Assembly: GCF_030695035.1 (NCBI RefSeq) | Contig: NZ_JAUYTT010000014.1 | Location: 186,001 to 250,000, forward strand | Direction: 5' to 3' | DNA from: Frigidibacter sp. | GTDB lineage: Bacteria; Pseudomonadota; Alphaproteobacteria; Rhodobacterales; Rhodobacteraceae | Length of the DNA: 64,000 bases | In this document: positions 38,946 to 48,702 of the stretch, piece after piece | Numbering within the stretch: position 1 is the stretch's first letter | Layout: each line of letters opens with the position of its first letter | The notes under the pieces: generated by a model | What the model was told of the DNA's origin: nothing | What the model saw: only the letters and a program-made list of their open reading frames with translations | Database searches by the model: none | Program-made: the position numbers and the translations under genes

Positions 38946-40007
38946 ATGGCACACGCAAGGCCGGATGTAACGGTGCATGGCGCGGGGATCTTCGGGCTGG
39001 CGACGGCGTGGGAATGCACCCGGCGCGGGGCGCGGGTGCGGGTGATCGAGGCGGCGCGGATCGGCGCCGGCTCGTCGGGTGGCCTCGTCGGCGCGCTGGC
39101 CCCGCATGTGCCCGAGCAGTGGAACCCGAAGAAGGCGTTTCAGCTTGAGGCGCTGCTGATGGCGGAAGGCTTCTGGGCCGAGGTCGCGGCGGTGGGGAGC
39201 ACCGATCCCGGCTATGCCCGCACCGGGCGGCTGCAGCCGCTGACGGATGCGGCGGCGGTGGATCTGGCGCGCGCCCGCGCCAAGGGGGCCGAAGCGCTGT
39301 GGCAGGGCCGGGCGGAATGGCGGGTGCTCCCGGTAGGCGAGGCGGGCGAAGGCTGGTGCCCGGCGTCTGGTTCCGGCTTCGTGGCGCAGGACACGCTGAC
39401 GGCGCGGATGGCTCCGCGGCGGGCGGCGGCGGCGCTGGCGGCGGCCATCCGCGCGCGGGGGGGCGAGATTGTGGAGGGCGGCGGGTGCGACCCTGTCGGC
39501 CTGCAGGTCTGGGCGACCGGGGCGGCCGGGCTGGCTGCGCTGTCGGCCGATTTGGGGCGCAACATCGGCGCAGCGGTCAAGGGCCAGTCGGCGCTGCTGC
39601 GCCCGGCGCTTGACGTGACCACGCTGCCGCAGATCTTCGCGGAGGCGCTGCATATCGTGCCCCATGCCGATGGCAGCGTCGCCATCGGATCGACCTCCGA
39701 GCGGGAGTTCGATGCCCCGGACAGTGTGGACGCGCAGCTGGAGGCGCTGATCGACAAGGCCCGCGCCCTCTGCCCGGCGCTGGCCGAGGCGCTGGTGGTG
39801 GAGCGGTGGGCCGGTGCCCGCCCCCGCGCCAGAACCCGCGCGCCGATGCTGGGGGCATGGCCCGGGCGGCCGGGACATTTCGTCGCCAATGGCGGCTTCA
39901 AGATCGGCTTCGGCATCGCGCCGAAGGTGGCGGAGGTGATGGCCGATCTGGTGCTGGAGGGGCGCGACGGGATCCCGGATGGCTTCCGGGTCGAGGACAG
40001 CCTGTGA
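38946..40007 (+). CDS. FAD-dependent oxidoreductase (DAO family), divergent from mnmD; candidate stand-alone MnmC(o)-like enzyme
   Basis: DVTVHGAGIFGLATAWECTRRGARVRVIEAARIGAGSSGGLVGALAPHVPEQWNPKKAFQ...HFVANGGFKIGFGIAPKVAE: GxGxxG dinucleotide fold. MnmC-like role is contextual. Confidence 0.85.
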   Translation: MAHARPDVTVHGAGIFGLATAWECTRRGARVRVIEAARIGAGSSGGLVGALAPHVPEQWNPKKAFQLEALLMAEGFWAEVAAVGSTDPGYARTGRLQPLTDAAAVDLARARAKGAEALWQGRAEWRVLPVGEAGEGWCPASGSGFVAQDTLTARMAPRRAAAALAAAIRARGGEIVEGGGCDPVGLQVWATGAAGLAALSADLGRNIGAAVKGQSALLRPALDVTTLPQIFAEALHIVPHADGSVAIGSTSEREFDAPDSVDAQLEALIDKARALCPALAEALVVERWAGARPRARTRAPMLGAWPGRPGHFVANGGFKIGFGIAPKVAEVMADLVLEGRDGIPDGFRVEDSL

Positions 40008-40086
40008 CGTTCGGGCCCTTGCACAGGGCCGCTTGCGGGGGCAAGGTCCCCGCCGAAACCAAGGCACGGGCGTAAGGAGCGGGTCG

Positions 40087-41781
40087 ATGGCGATGCGGCA
40101 TGGCGGACAGATCCTGGTGGATCAGCTGAAGCTTCAGGGCGTGAGCCGGGTATTCTCTGTCCCCGGCGAGAGCTTTCTTGCGGTGCTGGACGGGCTGCAC
40201 GGGTCCGGCATCCGCAACATCGTCTGCCGGCAAGAGGGCGGCGCGGCGATGATGGCCGAGGCGGATGGCAAGATGAATGCCGCAGACATGAACGCTGGCG
40301 GGGGCCGCGGCCTGCCCGGCATCTGCTTTGTCACCCGTGGGCCGGGGGCCACCAATGCCTCGGCCGGGGTGCATGTCGCGCGGCAGGATTCCACCCCGAT
40401 GATCCTGTTCATCGGCCAGATCGACCGCGGCCACCGTGACCGCGAGGCGTTTCAGGAGGTCGACTACCGCGCCATGTTCAGCCCGCTGGCCAAATGGGTG
40501 GCCGAGATCGACAGCACCGCGCGGATCCCGGAATACCTGAGCCGGGCGTTCCACATCGCCACATCGGGCCGCCCCGGCCCGGTGGTGCTGTCGCTGCCCG
40601 AAGACATGCTGACATCGCTGGCCGATGTGCCCGACATTGCCGCCCCGGCTCCGGTGCCCGCCTCTGTCAGCACCGCGGAGCTTGCCGCGATCACCGAGGC
40701 GCTGGACCGGGCCGAACGCCCGCTGGTCATCGCTGGTGGCACCGCTTGGAATGCTACCGCCGCCGCCGACCTCGCGCGCTTTGCCGCCGCATGGGGCCTG
40801 CCCGTGGCAGTGCCCTTCCGCCGGCAGGGCCATATCGACAACCGCGATGCGCATTATGCGGGCGACCTTGGCATCGGCATGAACCCGCGGCTCGGCGCGC
40901 GGCTGCAGGCGGCCGATTGCATCCTGGTTCTGGGCGCGCGGATCGGCGACAGCCTGACCCGCGGCTATGAGCTGATGGACCCCGCAGCGCCGGGTAAGAC
41001 CATCGTGCATGTCTATCCCGATGCGTCCGAACTCGGCCGCGTCTATCGCCCCGATCTGGGCATTGTCGCGCCCGCCGCCGACATGGTGGCGGCGCTGGCC
41101 GCCGCGCCCGCGCCCGAGGGAGCCCCGGCGCGGTGGGCCGACTGGACCACCGCCGCGCGGCTGGATTACGAGCGCTGGCAACAGCCGAAGGAGACCCCCG
41201 GCGCGGTGAAGATGGAGGCTGTGGTCGGCTGGCTGTCGGCCAACCTGCCCGAGGATGCGATCCTGACCAATGGCGCGGGCAACTACGCCGCCTTCCTGCA
41301 CCGCTATTTCCGATTCAAGCAGCATGGCACCCAATTGGCCCCGACCTCTGGCAGCATGGGCTATGGCTTCCCCGCCGCCGTCGCCGCCGGCATCCGCTTT
41401 CCGGGCCGGGCCGTGGTCTGCATGGCCGGGGATGGTTGCTTCCAGATGACGCTGAACGAGATGTCGACCGCCGTGCAGCACGGGTCGGCGCCCATCGTCG
41501 TGGTTGCGAACAACGGCCAATACGGCACGATCCGCATGCATCAGGAGCGGCACTATCCCGAGCGCGTGTCCGGCACCATGCTGGCCAATCCCGACTTCGC
41601 CGCGCTCGCCCGCGCCTATGGCGGGCATGGTGAGGTGGTGGAGCGGGGCGAGGACTTCCCGGAAGCCTTCGCCCGTGCCCGCGCCTCTGGCACGCTGGCG
41701 GTGATCGAGCTCAGGATGGACCCCGAGGCGCTGTCGGCCGGGGCCTCGCTGACCGAGATCCGCGCCGAGAAGCGGCCTTAA
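40087..41781 (+). CDS. Thiamine-pyrophosphate-dependent enzyme (acetolactate synthase/pyruvate oxidase-like)
   Basis: ...VFSVPGESFLAVLDGLHGSGIRNIVCRQEGGAAMMAEADGKM...CFVTRGPGATNASAGVHVARQDSTPMILFIGQI...MAGDGCFQMTLNEMSTAVQHGSAPIVVVANNGQYGTIRMHQ. Confidence 0.93.
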   Translation: MAMRHGGQILVDQLKLQGVSRVFSVPGESFLAVLDGLHGSGIRNIVCRQEGGAAMMAEADGKMNAADMNAGGGRGLPGICFVTRGPGATNASAGVHVARQDSTPMILFIGQIDRGHRDREAFQEVDYRAMFSPLAKWVAEIDSTARIPEYLSRAFHIATSGRPGPVVLSLPEDMLTSLADVPDIAAPAPVPASVSTAELAAITEALDRAERPLVIAGGTAWNATAAADLARFAAAWGLPVAVPFRRQGHIDNRDAHYAGDLGIGMNPRLGARLQAADCILVLGARIGDSLTRGYELMDPAAPGKTIVHVYPDASELGRVYRPDLGIVAPAADMVAALAAAPAPEGAPARWADWTTAARLDYERWQQPKETPGAVKMEAVVGWLSANLPEDAILTNGAGNYAAFLHRYFRFKQHGTQLAPTSGSMGYGFPAAVAAGIRFPGRAVVCMAGDGCFQMTLNEMSTAVQHGSAPIVVVANNGQYGTIRMHQERHYPERVSGTMLANPDFAALARAYGGHGEVVERGEDFPEAFARARASGTLAVIELRMDPEALSAGASLTEIRAEKRP

Positions 41782-42494
41782 AGGAACAGCCGCAGGATGG
41801 CGGGGGCGATCAACGCGGTCAGCACCGCGTTGAGGCCCATGCCGATGCCGGCGAAGGCGCCCGCCGTTTCATGAACCTGGAACGCGCGGGCGGTGCCGAT
41901 GCCATGGGCGGCAACGCCCGTGGCAAAGCCCCGCGCCCGCCAGTCGCGGATGCGAAGCGCGTTCAGCAAGGGCGTGGCGACGATGGCCCCGATGATCCCG
42001 GTCAGCAGCACCAGCACCGCCGTCAGCGTCGGCTGCCCGCCGAGCCGCTCGGAAATGCCGATGGCCACCGGCGCGGTGGCGGATTTCGGCGCCAGCGAGG
42101 CCAGCACCGATCCCTCCACCCCAAGCGCCCGGGCGATGGCGAGGGCCGAGACGACGGCGGTGACCGACCCGGCCAGCAGTCCTGCCAACATCGGCAGCGC
42201 CGCGCGCCGCACCCGCGCCAGATTGGCGTAGAGCGGCAGGGCCAGCGCCACCGTCGCCGGGCCCAGCATGAAATGCACGAACTGCGCGCCCTCGAAATAG
42301 GTGGCATAGGGCGTGCCCGTTGCCCCCAGTACCGCCGCCAGCAAGATCACCGCCACCAGCACCGGGTTGACCAGCGGCCGCCGTCCGGCAGCGCGCGAGG
42401 CGGTATCGCCGGCCCAATAGGCCAGCAGCGTGACGGTCAGCCACAGCAGCGGGCCTTGCGCCAGATAGCTCCAGATCAGGGCGGGATCAGTCAT
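41778..42494 (-). CDS. lrgB: LrgB family protein (CidB/YohK-like)
   Basis: ...FVHFMLGPATVALALPLYANLARVRR...LAPKSATAPVAIGISERLGGQPTLTAVLVLLTGIIGA...GVAAHGIGTARAFQVHETAGAFAGIGMGLNAVLTALI: LrgB signature. Confidence 0.95.
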   Translation of the reverse strand: MTDPALIWSYLAQGPLLWLTVTLLAYWAGDTASRAAGRRPLVNPVLVAVILLAAVLGATGTPYATYFEGAQFVHFMLGPATVALALPLYANLARVRRAALPMLAGLLAGSVTAVVSALAIARALGVEGSVLASLAPKSATAPVAIGISERLGGQPTLTAVLVLLTGIIGAIVATPLLNALRIRDWRARGFATGVAAHGIGTARAFQVHETAGAFAGIGMGLNAVLTALIAPAILRLFL

Positions 42495-42865
42495 GGCGCG
42501 TCATGGCGCGGCTCGCCTTCGCTGTTGCCGGTCAGCCGCGCGACGCCGGCAAAGGCCAGCGCCCCCGCGGCGATGGCAAGGACGGTGGAGCCCACCAGCG
42601 CCACCGCAATCGCCGGCCCCTCGGCCGCCAGCACCGGCAGATGCGCGACGACGCCCACGCCCGCCGGCACGAACAGCAGCGACAGATGCGCCAGCAGCCC
42701 CTGCGCCACCGGCCGCACTATCTCGACCAGCGCGGGCCACAGGCTGAAGGCGATGACCAGCGCCACCATTCCCAGCACCGGGCCGGGAAGCGGCAGGCCA
42801 AGGGCACGGCTGGCAACCTCGCCCGCAAGCTGGAAGCCGAGGAGGGTGACAAGGGCGGGGATCAT
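42491..42865 (-). CDS. lrgA: CidA/LrgA family holin-like protein
   Basis: MIPALVTLLGFQLAGEVASRALGLPLPGPVLGMVALVIAFSLWPALVEIVRPVAQGLLAHLSLLFVPAGVGVVAHLPVL...; 4-nt overlap with lrgB. Confidence 0.93.
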   Translation of the reverse strand: MIPALVTLLGFQLAGEVASRALGLPLPGPVLGMVALVIAFSLWPALVEIVRPVAQGLLAHLSLLFVPAGVGVVAHLPVLAAEGPAIAVALVGSTVLAIAAGALAFAGVARLTGNSEGEPRHDAP

Positions 42866-42932
42866 GGCGGGCCTCCGGGTGGGTGATGTGCCTTCATGCC
42901 GCGGCGGCAGGGGGCAGGCAATACGGCGCGCG

Positions 42933-43385
42933 TTACACCTGCTTGCGGAAGGTCATGCTTGTGGGCCGGTCGAAGCCGGGATGCGCACTGCGCCCCACCT
43001 CGACATAGCCAAGCGCGCGGTAGAAGCTGTGCAGCGCGGTCAGCTCCACCCGGCATTGCAGCTGCACCGCCGGCAGGCCGCGCGCCCGGGCGCTGGCTTC
43101 GGCCCGGGCCACCAGCGCGCGCCCGAGGCCGGTGCCGCGCGCGGCCTCCGCCACCGCGAGCTTGCCAAGGTGCAGGGCATCCGCCCCGGGCGTCAGCACC
43201 ACGCAGCCAAGGACCGGATCGCCAGAGACCCAGACCTCGCCCTCGGCCGCGGCTCTTGCCAGATCGGCCACCGTCAGCCGCTCCATCGACGAGGGCGGGT
43301 CGATCCGCCCGTCCATATAGGCAAAGGCCGTGCGGATCAGCGACAGCACCTCGCGGAAGTCATCATCCCTATCCTGTTGTCGCAT
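42933..43385 (-). CDS. GNAT family N-acetyltransferase
   Basis: Start MRQQDRDDDFREVLSLIRTAFAYMDGRIDPPSSM...LHLGKLAVAEAARGTGLGRALVARAEASARARG...: GNAT motif A. The upstream extension to 46853 is antisense to smc. Confidence 0.9.
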   Translation of the reverse strand: MRQQDRDDDFREVLSLIRTAFAYMDGRIDPPSSMERLTVADLARAAAEGEVWVSGDPVLGCVVLTPGADALHLGKLAVAEAARGTGLGRALVARAEASARARGLPAVQLQCRVELTALHSFYRALGYVEVGRSAHPGFDRPTSMTFRKQV

Positions 43386-43469
43386 CTTTTCCCCAAATGT
43401 TGAGACATCGGTCCGCCGTTCCGCCATATCGGGTGGCGGCGATTGACTCCCGCCGCGCTTGCCCCGACC

Positions 43470-46400
43470 ATGGCAGGCCATCGGCACCTCCCGGAATCGG
43501 ACCCCACCTTGCGCTTCACCCGCCTCAGGCTCAATGGCTTCAAAAGCTTCGTGGACCCGACCGATCTGGTCATCCATGACGGGCTGACCGGCGTTGTCGG
43601 GCCGAATGGCTGCGGCAAGTCCAACCTCCTGGAGGCCTTGCGTTGGGTGATGGGCGAGACGCGGCCCAGTTCGATGCGCGGCGAGGGGATGGAGGATGTG
43701 ATCTTCGCCGGCGCCGCCACCCGCAGCGCGAGGAACTTCGCGGAAGTCGTTCTGACGCTGGACAATTCCGAACGGCTGGCCCCCTCTGGCTTCAACGATG
43801 CCGACACACTGGAGATCGTGCGGCGCATCACCCGCGATGCCGGCAGCGCCTACAAGGTCAACGTCAAGGATGTGCGCGCCCGCGACGTGCAGATGCTGTT
43901 CGCCGATGCCTCGACCGGGGCGCAATCCCCGGCGCTGGTGCGGCAGGGGCAGATCGCCGAGCTGATCAACGCGCGTCCCAAGAACCGGCGGCGGATTCTG
44001 GAGGAGGCGGCGGGCATCTCGGGCCTCTACCAGCGGCGGCATGAGGCGGAACTGCGGCTGACCGGGGCCGAGCAGAACCTGAGCCGCGTCGGCGATGTGG
44101 TGGAGCAGCTGGCGGCGCAGCTGACCACGCTGGCCCGGCAGGCGCGGCAGGCTGCTCGCTACCGCGAGATCGGGGAGGAGCTGCGCAAGGCGGAGGGCAC
44201 GCTGCTCTATCGCCGCTGGCGCGAGGCCGATCAGGCGCGGGCGGCGGCCGAGGAGGATCTGGCGCAGCGCGTTCGCATCGCCGCGCAGGCAGAGGCAGCG
44301 GCCCGGGCCGCCGCCAAGGAGCGGCAGGCTCGCGAGGATGCGCTGCCGCCGCTGCGCGAGGAGGAGGCGATTGCCGGCGCGGTGCTTCAGCGGCTGACGG
44401 TGCAGCGCGACGCGCTGCGCGACCAGCAGGACCGGGCGCGGGCGCTGATCGAGACGCTGACGGCGCGGCTGCAGCAGATCGACCGCGATGCCGAGCGCGA
44501 GGCCGGGCTGAACCGCGATGCGGGTGAGACGATTGATCGGCTCGACTGGGAACAGGCACAGATCCTGAAGGCCGCCGAGGGGCAGGATGAGCGGCTGGCC
44601 GAGGCGCTGGAGGGGGCCAAGGAGGCGGCCGCCGTGCTGGCCGACCGCGAGGAGGCGCTGTCGCAGCTGACCGAGGACGTGGCGCGGCTGTCGGCACGGC
44701 ACCAGTCGGCGCAGCGGCTGCTGGCCGACGCACGCACCGCGCTCGACCGGGCGCGGGCCGCTGCCGAGACCGCCCGCCGCGCCGAGGCCGAGGCCAGCGC
44801 CGCGCAGGACCGGGCCGCCGAGGCCCATGCCGAGGCGGAGGCCGCCCAGACCGAGGCGGCCGAGATCGCCGAAGCCTCGGAAGAGGCGTTGATCGCCGCC
44901 GAGACTTCCCGCGCCGAGGTGCAGACCCGCGAGGCTGCCGCCCGCGCCCAGTATTCCGAGGCCGCGGGCGAGGCCAATGCGCTGCGCGCCGAGGTGGCGG
45001 GGCTGGCCCGGCTGGTGGACCGCGAGAGCCGCGCGGGCACGCAACTGCTCGACCGGGTGCAGGTGCAGCCGGGCTACGAGGCGGCGCTTGGCGCGGCGCT
45101 TGCCGATGACCTGCGCGCGCCGGTGGTAGATGCTGGCGCGGGGTCCGGCTGGGCGCTGCTGCCGGGCTATGATGCGGCGCAGGCGTTGCCTGCGGGCGCG
45201 GCGCCTCTGGCGGCGTTCGTGACGGTGCCGGAGGCGCTGCTGCGGCGGATCGGGCAGATCGGGCTGGTGGACCGGGCGGCGGGCGCGGCCTTGCAGCCGG
45301 CGCTGCTGCCGGGGCAGCGGCTGGTGAGCCTTGAGGGCGATCTGTGGCGGTGGGACGGGTTCCGCGCGGCGGCTGAGGATGCGCCCTCGGCGGCGGCGCT
45401 GCGGCTGCGGCAGCTGAACCGGCTGGTGGAGCTGAAGCGCGATCTGGAAGAGGTGGGCGCCAGGGCCGAGGGTGCGCGGCAGGCGCATGAGGTGCTGACG
45501 GCGCGGCTGGCGGCAGCGACCCGCGCCGATCAGGAGGCGCGCGAGGCCCGCCGCGACGCCGACCGCCGCGTGGCCGAGGCCAGCCGCGCGCAAAGCCGGG
45601 CGGAGGCCGACCGCTCCATCGCCGCGGGCAAGCTGGAAAGCGCCCGCATCGCCCGCGCCCGGCATGAGGAAGAGGCCGAGGAAGCGCAGATCCGGCTGGA
45701 GGATGCCGGCGCCGCGATAGAGGATCTGCCGGAGCTGGAGACGGCGCGCGCCGCGGTCGAGGATGTGAAGCAGACCGTGGAAGCCGCGCGGATGATGATG
45801 ATGGCCCGCCGCGCCGCGCATGACGAGACCCGCCGCGAGGGCGAGGCGCGAACCCGGCGGCGGCAGGAGATCACCAAGGAAATCTCGGGCTGGCGGCTGC
45901 GGCTGGATACGGCGGAAAAGCGCAGCGCCGAACTCGCCGCGCGCCGGGCTGAGACCGCCGAGGAGTTGGACGAGGCAGGGGCCGCGCCCGAGGAGATCGC
46001 GGCGAAGCATGAGGAACTGTCGGAGGCCATCGAGGCCGCCGATGCGCGCCGCGCCCGTGCGGCCGAGGCGCTGGCCATGGCCGAGGCCGCGCTGCGCACG
46101 GTGCAGGGCGCCGAGCGCGAGGCTGAACGGCTGGGCAGCGAGGCCCGCGAGGGCCGCGCCCGCGCCGAGGCCCGCACCGAGGCGGCGCGCGAGACCGTCG
46201 CCCATGCCGCCACCCGGATCTTCGAGGAGACCGAACAGCTGCCGCTGGAGCTGCTGGACAGCCTGGGGGCCGACCCCGAGAAGATGCCGGGCGCCGATGT
46301 GCTGGAGGCCGATGTGGCCCGCCTGCGCCGTCAGCGCGAGGCGCTTGGCGCGGTCAACCTGCGCGCCGAGGAGGATGCCCGCGAGGTGCAGGACGAGCAT

Positions 46401-46964
46401 GACACGCTGGCCCGCGAGAAGTTCGACCTGGAAGAGGCGATCCGCAAGCTGCGCGCCGGGATCGCCAGCCTGAACCGCGAGGGGCGCGAACGGCTGCTGA
46501 CCGCCTTCGAGCAGGTGAATGACAGTTTCCGCACCCTGTTCACCCACCTCTTCGGCGGCGGCGAGGCCAAGCTGGTGCTGGTCGAATCCGATGACCCGCT
46601 GGATGCGGGGCTGGAGATCATGTGCCAGCCGCCGGGCAAGAAGCTGTCCACGCTGTCGCTGCTGTCGGGCGGCGAGCAAACGCTGACCGCGATGGCGCTG
46701 ATCTTCGCGGTGTTTCTGGCCAACCCCGCGCCGATCTGCGTGCTGGACGAGGTGGATGCGCCGCTCGACGATGCCAACGTCACCCGCTTCTGCGACCTTC
46801 TGGACGAGATGACCCGGCGCACCGAGACGCGCTTCCTGATCATCACCCACCATGCGGTGACGATGAGCCGGATGGACCGGCTGTTCGGCGTGACGATGGC
46901 GGAACAGGGCGTCAGCCAGCTGGTCAGTGTGGACCTGAAACGGGCCGCGGCGCTGGTCGCCTAG
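43470..46964 (+). CDS. smc: Chromosome segregation protein SMC
   Basis: LRFTRLRLNGFKSFVDPTDLVIHDGLTGVVGPNGCGKSNLLEALRWVMGE (Walker A), long coiled coils, C-terminal LSLLSGGEQTLTAMALIFAVFLANPAPICVLDEVDAPLDDANVTRF. The start could also be TTG at 43509. Confidence 0.96.
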   Translation: MAGHRHLPESDPTLRFTRLRLNGFKSFVDPTDLVIHDGLTGVVGPNGCGKSNLLEALRWVMGETRPSSMRGEGMEDVIFAGAATRSARNFAEVVLTLDNSERLAPSGFNDADTLEIVRRITRDAGSAYKVNVKDVRARDVQMLFADASTGAQSPALVRQGQIAELINARPKNRRRILEEAAGISGLYQRRHEAELRLTGAEQNLSRVGDVVEQLAAQLTTLARQARQAARYREIGEELRKAEGTLLYRRWREADQARAAAEEDLAQRVRIAAQAEAAARAAAKERQAREDALPPLREEEAIAGAVLQRLTVQRDALRDQQDRARALIETLTARLQQIDRDAEREAGLNRDAGETIDRLDWEQAQILKAAEGQDERLAEALEGAKEAAAVLADREEALSQLTEDVARLSARHQSAQRLLADARTALDRARAAAETARRAEAEASAAQDRAAEAHAEAEAAQTEAAEIAEASEEALIAAETSRAEVQTREAAARAQYSEAAGEANALRAEVAGLARLVDRESRAGTQLLDRVQVQPGYEAALGAALADDLRAPVVDAGAGSGWALLPGYDAAQALPAGAAPLAAFVTVPEALLRRIGQIGLVDRAAGAALQPALLPGQRLVSLEGDLWRWDGFRAAAEDAPSAAALRLRQLNRLVELKRDLEEVGARAEGARQAHEVLTARLAAATRADQEAREARRDADRRVAEASRAQSRAEADRSIAAGKLESARIARARHEEEAEEAQIRLEDAGAAIEDLPELETARAAVEDVKQTVEAARMMMMARRAAHDETRREGEARTRRRQEITKEISGWRLRLDTAEKRSAELAARRAETAEELDEAGAAPEEIAAKHEELSEAIEAADARRARAAEALAMAEAALRTVQGAEREAERLGSEAREGRARAEARTEAARETVAHAATRIFEETEQLPLELLDSLGADPEKMPGADVLEADVARLRRQREALGAVNLRAEEDAREVQDEHDTLAREKFDLEEAIRKLRAGIASLNREGRERLLTAFEQVNDSFRTLFTHLFGGGEAKLVLVESDDPLDAGLEIMCQPPGKKLSTLSLLSGGEQTLTAMALIFAVFLANPAPICVLDEVDAPLDDANVTRFCDLLDEMTRRTETRFLIITHHAVTMSRMDRLFGVTMAEQGVSQLVSVDLKRAAALVA

Positions 46965-47527
46965 GCCTTGTGCAGCAGGTCACCGGGGCGGACCTCGCCA
47001 TCCTCCACCACCTCGCACAGCAGCCCGCGCAGGCGCAGGGCCGGGTGGCCGGGGGCGGTGATCCAGTCTTTCGCCTCGGTCCCGTAACGCACCTTCCATT
47101 TCACGCAGGCGTCGTTGAACACGTCCGAGACGCGCAGCACCGCCGACCCGGCGCGCAGCAGGCTGCCGGTGGGGATATTCGCTTCGCTGGTGTCCAGATC
47201 GGCAATCATCGTGTCGCCGGGATGCGGGGTGGCCTCGCGGTCGCGCCAGACAAGGTCCATCACCCGGATCGGCAGGATCGAGACCTGGATGCGGGGGTCG
47301 GGGCTGCCATCCTCCAGCCGCATCCAGGGGGCGACGGGCCAGCGTTCGGAGGTGCCGTCCGCATCGAGGATACCCTGCGCCTTGGTCAGCCGCAGCATCG
47401 GCGGATGCAGGCGCTGGCCATAGCCGGGGCGGAAGCAGAGTTGCAGGATCTCGGCTTGGTCCTTGGGCGCGGCGAGGACATGCGGCAAGGCTGCGTCCAG
47501 TTCGGCGCGGGTGGCGGGCATGCTCAT
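46961..47527 (-). CDS. MOSC domain-containing protein
   Basis: ...MIADLDTSEANIPTGSLLRAGSAVLRVSDVFNDACVKWKVRYGTEAKDWI...GDLLHKA: MOSC-like sequence. Confidence 0.75.
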   Translation of the reverse strand: MSMPATRAELDAALPHVLAAPKDQAEILQLCFRPGYGQRLHPPMLRLTKAQGILDADGTSERWPVAPWMRLEDGSPDPRIQVSILPIRVMDLVWRDREATPHPGDTMIADLDTSEANIPTGSLLRAGSAVLRVSDVFNDACVKWKVRYGTEAKDWITAPGHPALRLRGLLCEVVEDGEVRPGDLLHKA

Positions 47528-48702
47528 AGCGCGGCCAGCAGGGCAGGGGTGGGCCAGGCATCGGCGGGCAGGCCGAGCCGGGCCTGCTCCTTCTGCACCG
47601 CAGCCCGGGTCATCGCGCCGAGGATGCCGTCGATCTTGCCGACATCATGGCCGCGGGCGGCCAGCCGTTCTTGCAACACTTTCATCTGCTCCACTGTCAG
47701 GCCCGGATCGGGATTGCCCGCGTCATAGACCGGCGCGCCCTCCAGCCGCGTGGCGAAGTAGGCGGCGGTGGTGACGTAGACGAAGCTCTGGTTCCACTCG
47801 AAATACACGCGGAAGTTCGGATAGGCCATGAAGGCAGGGCCGTGGCGCCCCATCGGCAGCAGCACCGACCCGGTCAGCCCCTCGGCCAGATCGCCGTTTC
47901 GGGCCTGCACGCCAAGCGCCGCCCACTCGGTGACGGGGAGTTCGGTGTGCAGCCCGGTGCGCGACCAGTCGAGCCCCTCTGGCACCACCACCTCCTGCAG
48001 CCAGGGCTCGCCCGGCCGCCAGCCGAGGTGCTGCAGCATCTTGCCGCCCGACATCAGCGCATCGGCGGGCGAGGTCTTCAGCCGTACATGGCCGTCGCCA
48101 TCGCCATCGACGCCGTTTGTGAGGATATCGCCGGGCAGCATCTGTACCTGCCCGATCTCACCCGCCCATGCGCCTGTGCCGGTGGCCGGGTCGAAATCGC
48201 CGCGGGCGAAAAGCTCGATGGCGGCGAAGATATGGGGGCGGAACAGGTCCGGCCGCCGGCAGTCATACGCCAAGGTTACGAGAGCATTGGCGGTGTTGAA
48301 GTCGCCCTGCACCGCGCCGAAGTCGGTCTCCAGCGCCCAGAAGGCCAGCAGCACGCCGCGCGGGACGCCATACTCCGCCTCGATCCGGGTAAAGAGCGTG
48401 TCGTATTTCGCGGCATTGGCGGTGCCGCGGGTCATGCGGTCCTGGCTGATGACGGCGCGCGAGAACTCGATGAAATCCTTGCGGAACACCCCCTGCGCGC
48501 GGTCGGCGCGGATCACGGCCGGGTCTTCGCGGACCGAGGCGAAGAAGGCATCGACCGTGGCGGCGGGCTGGCCCATCGCAATCGCCTCGGCCTTCAGTCC
48601 GGCGACGAACGCGCGGAACGGGCCGCCGCAATCTGCGAGCGCCGCGGTGGGGCCGATGGCCAGAATCGCGATGGTCGGCAACAGGGCAGCGCGCCGGGAC
48701 AT
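47524..48702 (-). CDS. Lytic murein transglycosylase (MltB-like) with C-terminal peptidoglycan-binding-like domain
   Basis: Signal peptide; ...IEAEYGVPRGVLLAFWALETDFGAVQGDFNTANALVTLAYDCRRPDLFRPHIFAAIELFARGDF...AWAGEIGQVQMLPGDILTNGVDGDGDG... Confidence 0.92.
   Translation of the reverse strand: MSRRAALLPTIAILAIGPTAALADCGGPFRAFVAGLKAEAIAMGQPAATVDAFFASVREDPAVIRADRAQGVFRKDFIEFSRAVISQDRMTRGTANAAKYDTLFTRIEAEYGVPRGVLLAFWALETDFGAVQGDFNTANALVTLAYDCRRPDLFRPHIFAAIELFARGDFDPATGTGAWAGEIGQVQMLPGDILTNGVDGDGDGHVRLKTSPADALMSGGKMLQHLGWRPGEPWLQEVVVPEGLDWSRTGLHTELPVTEWAALGVQARNGDLAEGLTGSVLLPMGRHGPAFMAYPNFRVYFEWNQSFVYVTTAAYFATRLEGAPVYDAGNPDPGLTVEQMKVLQERLAARGHDVGKIDGILGAMTRAAVQKEQARLGLPADAWPTPALLAAL

Noticed and set aside
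39898-41628. 576-aa minus-strand ORF opposite the TPP enzyme
   Set aside because: Antisense shadow frame of a gene with intact TPP-enzyme motifs.
42491-42865. lrgA-lrgB as a phage holin cassette
   Set aside because: LrgA/CidA proteins are holin-like, but the pair is a widespread chromosomal family and no phage genes adjoin it.
42933-46853. 1306-aa minus-strand ORF antisense to smc
   Set aside because: Only the first roughly 450 bp (42933-43385) is a real GNAT gene. The rest is a low-complexity, His/Arg/Gly/Leu-rich antisense frame expected when GC-rich codon usage removes stops opposite a long real gene.
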